64,000 bases of DNA, taken from assembly GCA_013397845.1 (NCBI GenBank), contig VZTG01007659.1:172291-236290 (forward strand). Direction: 5' to 3'. Below, in pieces: positions 61,256 to 64,000 of the stretch. How positions within the stretch are numbered: position 1 is the first letter of the stretch; every line of letters starts with the position of its first letter. The DNA is from Melanocharis versteri. Lineage: Eukaryota; Chordata; Aves; Passeriformes; Melanocharitidae. The notes under the pieces were generated by a model, which worked only from the letters and a program-made list of their open reading frames with translations, did not search any database and was not told where the DNA came from. A program made the translations under genes and the position numbers.

Positions 61256-64000
61256 ATAACTCAACACATCTTCAAAATATTATTATTCTTGTTTTGCTGT
61301 GAGATTTCAAAGCTATGGGGACTGAACAAGCAAGGAAAGTAATGCCACAGGAGCTGACAGTTCTGCAAACAGACACAAACACTGAAGCACATTTCTGAGA
61401 TAGTGTTTCTATCAGATTGTACATTTGTTTATTGAGAGAGTGGACTTACATCTAAGTACCATGGAGAGTTTTTAAATATATAACATATGTGTAACAATCC
61501 TGGTTTATTTCATCATCTCTGTGGCTGTCATTTAAGAAAGACACAGTTCAGAAGCACTGCAAACATCCCAGTGCAGGGCACGGCTCACTTCTCTCTGATA
61601 TGAGCAAGCAGGAGACAGTGTGAGGTTTTAAAGACACTGTCTTTAAGACACCTACTAAAAGTGCCTACTTCATGAGAGATAAGAGATTTGGGGTTTCTTT
61701 CATCCTTCTGGGAGGCAGGATTTAGTGTACACTGACTGAGTGCCAAGATTATAGCTTCACCTTAAGACTGCTGCTTTCTTGTTCAAAAGGAGCTGCTAGA
61801 TCCCAAACATTTCCTGCTTTGCTGCTTATAACAAGCCTGTGCTGCCTCTAGTAGTTGCAGAGTGAATGGGGAATTGCAGATGTGATGTTCGGAAAAAAGT
61901 GGTGCAGAGGATGAGCACACAGGCCATATAATGTTTAACTTTGTCACAGCTTGAGACCTTCCATGCTCAAATGAATCCTTGGTCTTCCAACCGCTTTTCC
62001 TTATGTAGCATAATCCTGTCAGCATTCTCTGCTGCTCAGCATTTTAAGTTGCCTTTCATAAAGCTTGCATATTAAGCATTCATAGGCAATTCTACTAATG
62101 AAAAATTATTCCTTCTAAAGCAGAGGGCAAAGGCAACATTTTCCGAGGTTGCTGGCTGTTACAAAGATGGCCATTAAAATAAAACATTCCTACTGCAAAA
62201 CTTCTTTTTAAATTAAAATCAATTCTTCCAAACTACTACTCTTGCCAGAATTGTGAGTTTGATGACTGAGGCTTAAAACAAGAAAAAAGAAGGATAATCA
62301 GAGCTTAAGAAGACCCGTGAAAACATATAGTGAAGACAGAGGGTGATTGATTAATGGAAAAAGCTAACAAGCGAGCCTAAGTGTCTTTTTTACCTTCCTA
62401 TTTTACTACTAGTGAAGACATCCACGTTAATCAGACCCCCAAGCCATAAAGCTGAGAGAGCTGAGATGTGGGAAGTCTAAGCAGGAGCTGTGTTTGTGTG
62501 AGCATCCCAACATGATGCAGGAGTTAGCGGGTGCAGACTCCAGGGTAACTTGGGAGAGGCTGGGGATGGAGAGGCAGTGAGGCAGGTGGCTGAGCCCCAG
62601 GACTGGATACCTGAGTACAGTGCATCCATGAGGAAAGCTAGATTTTATCACCAACTATCCTTAGCAGCCCCTCACCTTAAAGAGGAGAACGTTGTTACTG
62701 CTGAACTTTGGGAATATACAATAATTCTCTAAATTTAAATTTTATTCACACTGCTAAAAAAATGGAACTGCTACTGTGATCCTGCTAGCAGTGGACGAGG
62801 TAAAATTGCTCCTGAAGCAAGCAGTCATTTCTGCCCTGAAAAGAAAACAAACTATTCCTGCTTGCTTGTATAGGCTTCTCTAAATCTTCTCACCATCAGG
62901 CCAGGTTGTTTCTCCCACTGATTCCTTCTCTCTCTGCATAAGAATTTCTCATCTCCAACCAGACAGGTCTGAGACAGGTTCAGTTAGTTACTGCTCTTCT
63001 GGAGACCATGGAGGCCCAATTTTGTTTCATTTTAGATCAACAAGTGATCTATGTGTGAGAAAAAGAGACTGGCCCTGAATTTCGTTCCCCCATCTCTGCA
63101 TTCATTTTTTGTGCTTGCAGAGGGGGCAGGCAAGATGCACACATCTTCCATTACATTTGTAGGTGTCACACACACAGAGTGATACCTAAACTTAACTCCT
63201 CTTTCTGGGCAGAGAGCCTCATTCTGTGCTATTACACAATTTAATCTGTTTCTTAATAATGAATATAATTATTTATTAATTGTGAAATCTGTTTCCAGCC
63301 TTACACAGGCAGAGATTTGCCAGTCAAAAAACCCCCTGGAACTTTATTCACTTGTTATTGCTAGCTGGATCTGTATGTGCTTTTGCATGAAGTGATGAGG
63401 TGGTGGAAGAAAAACACACTATTTTATTCCTCATAGCTATTCTTTCATATCTCCCACATATTAATATGAAATTAATATTTTACAGAAGACTGTGTAGCTT
63501 GTTCTATGCTAGACACCCTTGTTGCTTTGCTAACTTTTTGCCATATGGTTTTCTAAACTTAAAACCTACAAAGATAAATGTTCATTTCATAACTTGGAAT
63601 TCATATGAAATATTCTCTATAAATATTGAACAACAACAACAAAAATAAGCTGTTCTGCATGTTTTGGAACATTATAAAAATTGTAATAATGCAAAATAAG
63701 AAGTATAGTGTTTTATTCAAGGATGTATTCAACAGGCATTTTATAGCTGAGATTTCATTCCATTTGTGCAGACAATGAATGTTTGTGAATTTTAAGCTAG
63801 ACTTGACAATGTGACCATTTTAACAGCAGAAGTAATTAGAGAAAAGAGGTAAAATGCTGAGAACAAATGCTGTTGTAAAAAACCCACTCACTACTGAAGT
63901 TAATGGGAAGTCAAGACACTACTAAATGGCACTACAGAGGTGTTGTGAAATCATAGAATTAATTTCTTAGCAAATTATTTGTTGGGGTGGCCCAGCAGGG

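Larger units (their letters stand above)
46026..64000. other. AT-rich non-coding DNA, no gene seen
   Basis: Eighteen kb of mostly unique AT-rich DNA after the CpG-rich interval. GC-richer patches occur at about 47850-48180, 48900-49060 and 53330-53470, none with a recognisable product. The stretches 50550-50830 and 52130-52340 have conserved-element texture. A polypyrimidine tract followed by CAG, acceptor-like, lies at about 55830-55880, with no recognised exon after it. Simple repeats are listed separately. No CR1 end, LTR pair or RNA gene was recognised; the final bases show nothing identifiable. Confidence 0.6.

Noticed and set aside
1..64000. CRISPR arrays, operons, ribosome binding sites, replication origins
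   Set aside because: The window is vertebrate nuclear DNA by its retroelements, and no regularly spaced repeats or prokaryote-like gene packing was seen.

Overview
This 64 kb window looks like non-coding (intergenic or deeply intronic) DNA from a bird, most likely a songbird. The base composition is AT-rich. No protein-coding gene, rRNA or functional tRNA gene could be supported. The open frames are short, overlap on both strands and match no family I recognise. The bird assignment rests on several chicken-repeat-1 (CR1) LINE 3' ends, each starting on the + strand with the typical 'tagaatcatagaatgg'-type end. The songbird assignment rests on one SINE with a tRNA-Ile-like head joined to a CR1 3' tail, an architecture known from zebra finch and its relatives.

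Layout: 1-9305 is AT-rich unique sequence with one 33-base assembly gap (4344-4376) and a cysteine-rich ORF-like stretch at about 8150-8860 that may be a decayed retroviral env-like remnant. A CR1 fragment lies at 9306-9535. An LTR-like block at about 10736-11590 carries the tRNA/CR1 SINE at 11082-11227. A second CR1 fragment is at 19496-19710. The clearest mobile-element structure is at 25692-26800: a CR1 copy split by a 953-bp solo LTR with TG...CA ends and a 5-bp target duplication (acacc). A very old CR1/L3-like remnant is likely at about 42541-42960. A CpG-island-like interval of about 500 bp stands out at 45526-46025 and is the best candidate for a promoter or first exon. The rest, including nearly all of 46026-64000, holds only short simple repeats and several AT-rich stretches with the texture of conserved non-coding elements.

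Nothing here forms an operon or pathway. The content is a record of nested retroposition (old CR1, then LTR; LTR-like block, then SINE), plus one CpG island and possible enhancer-like DNA of the kind found in gene deserts or long introns. I found no convincing new biological system. The CpG island, the nested insertions and the env-like remnant are the observations most worth checking.
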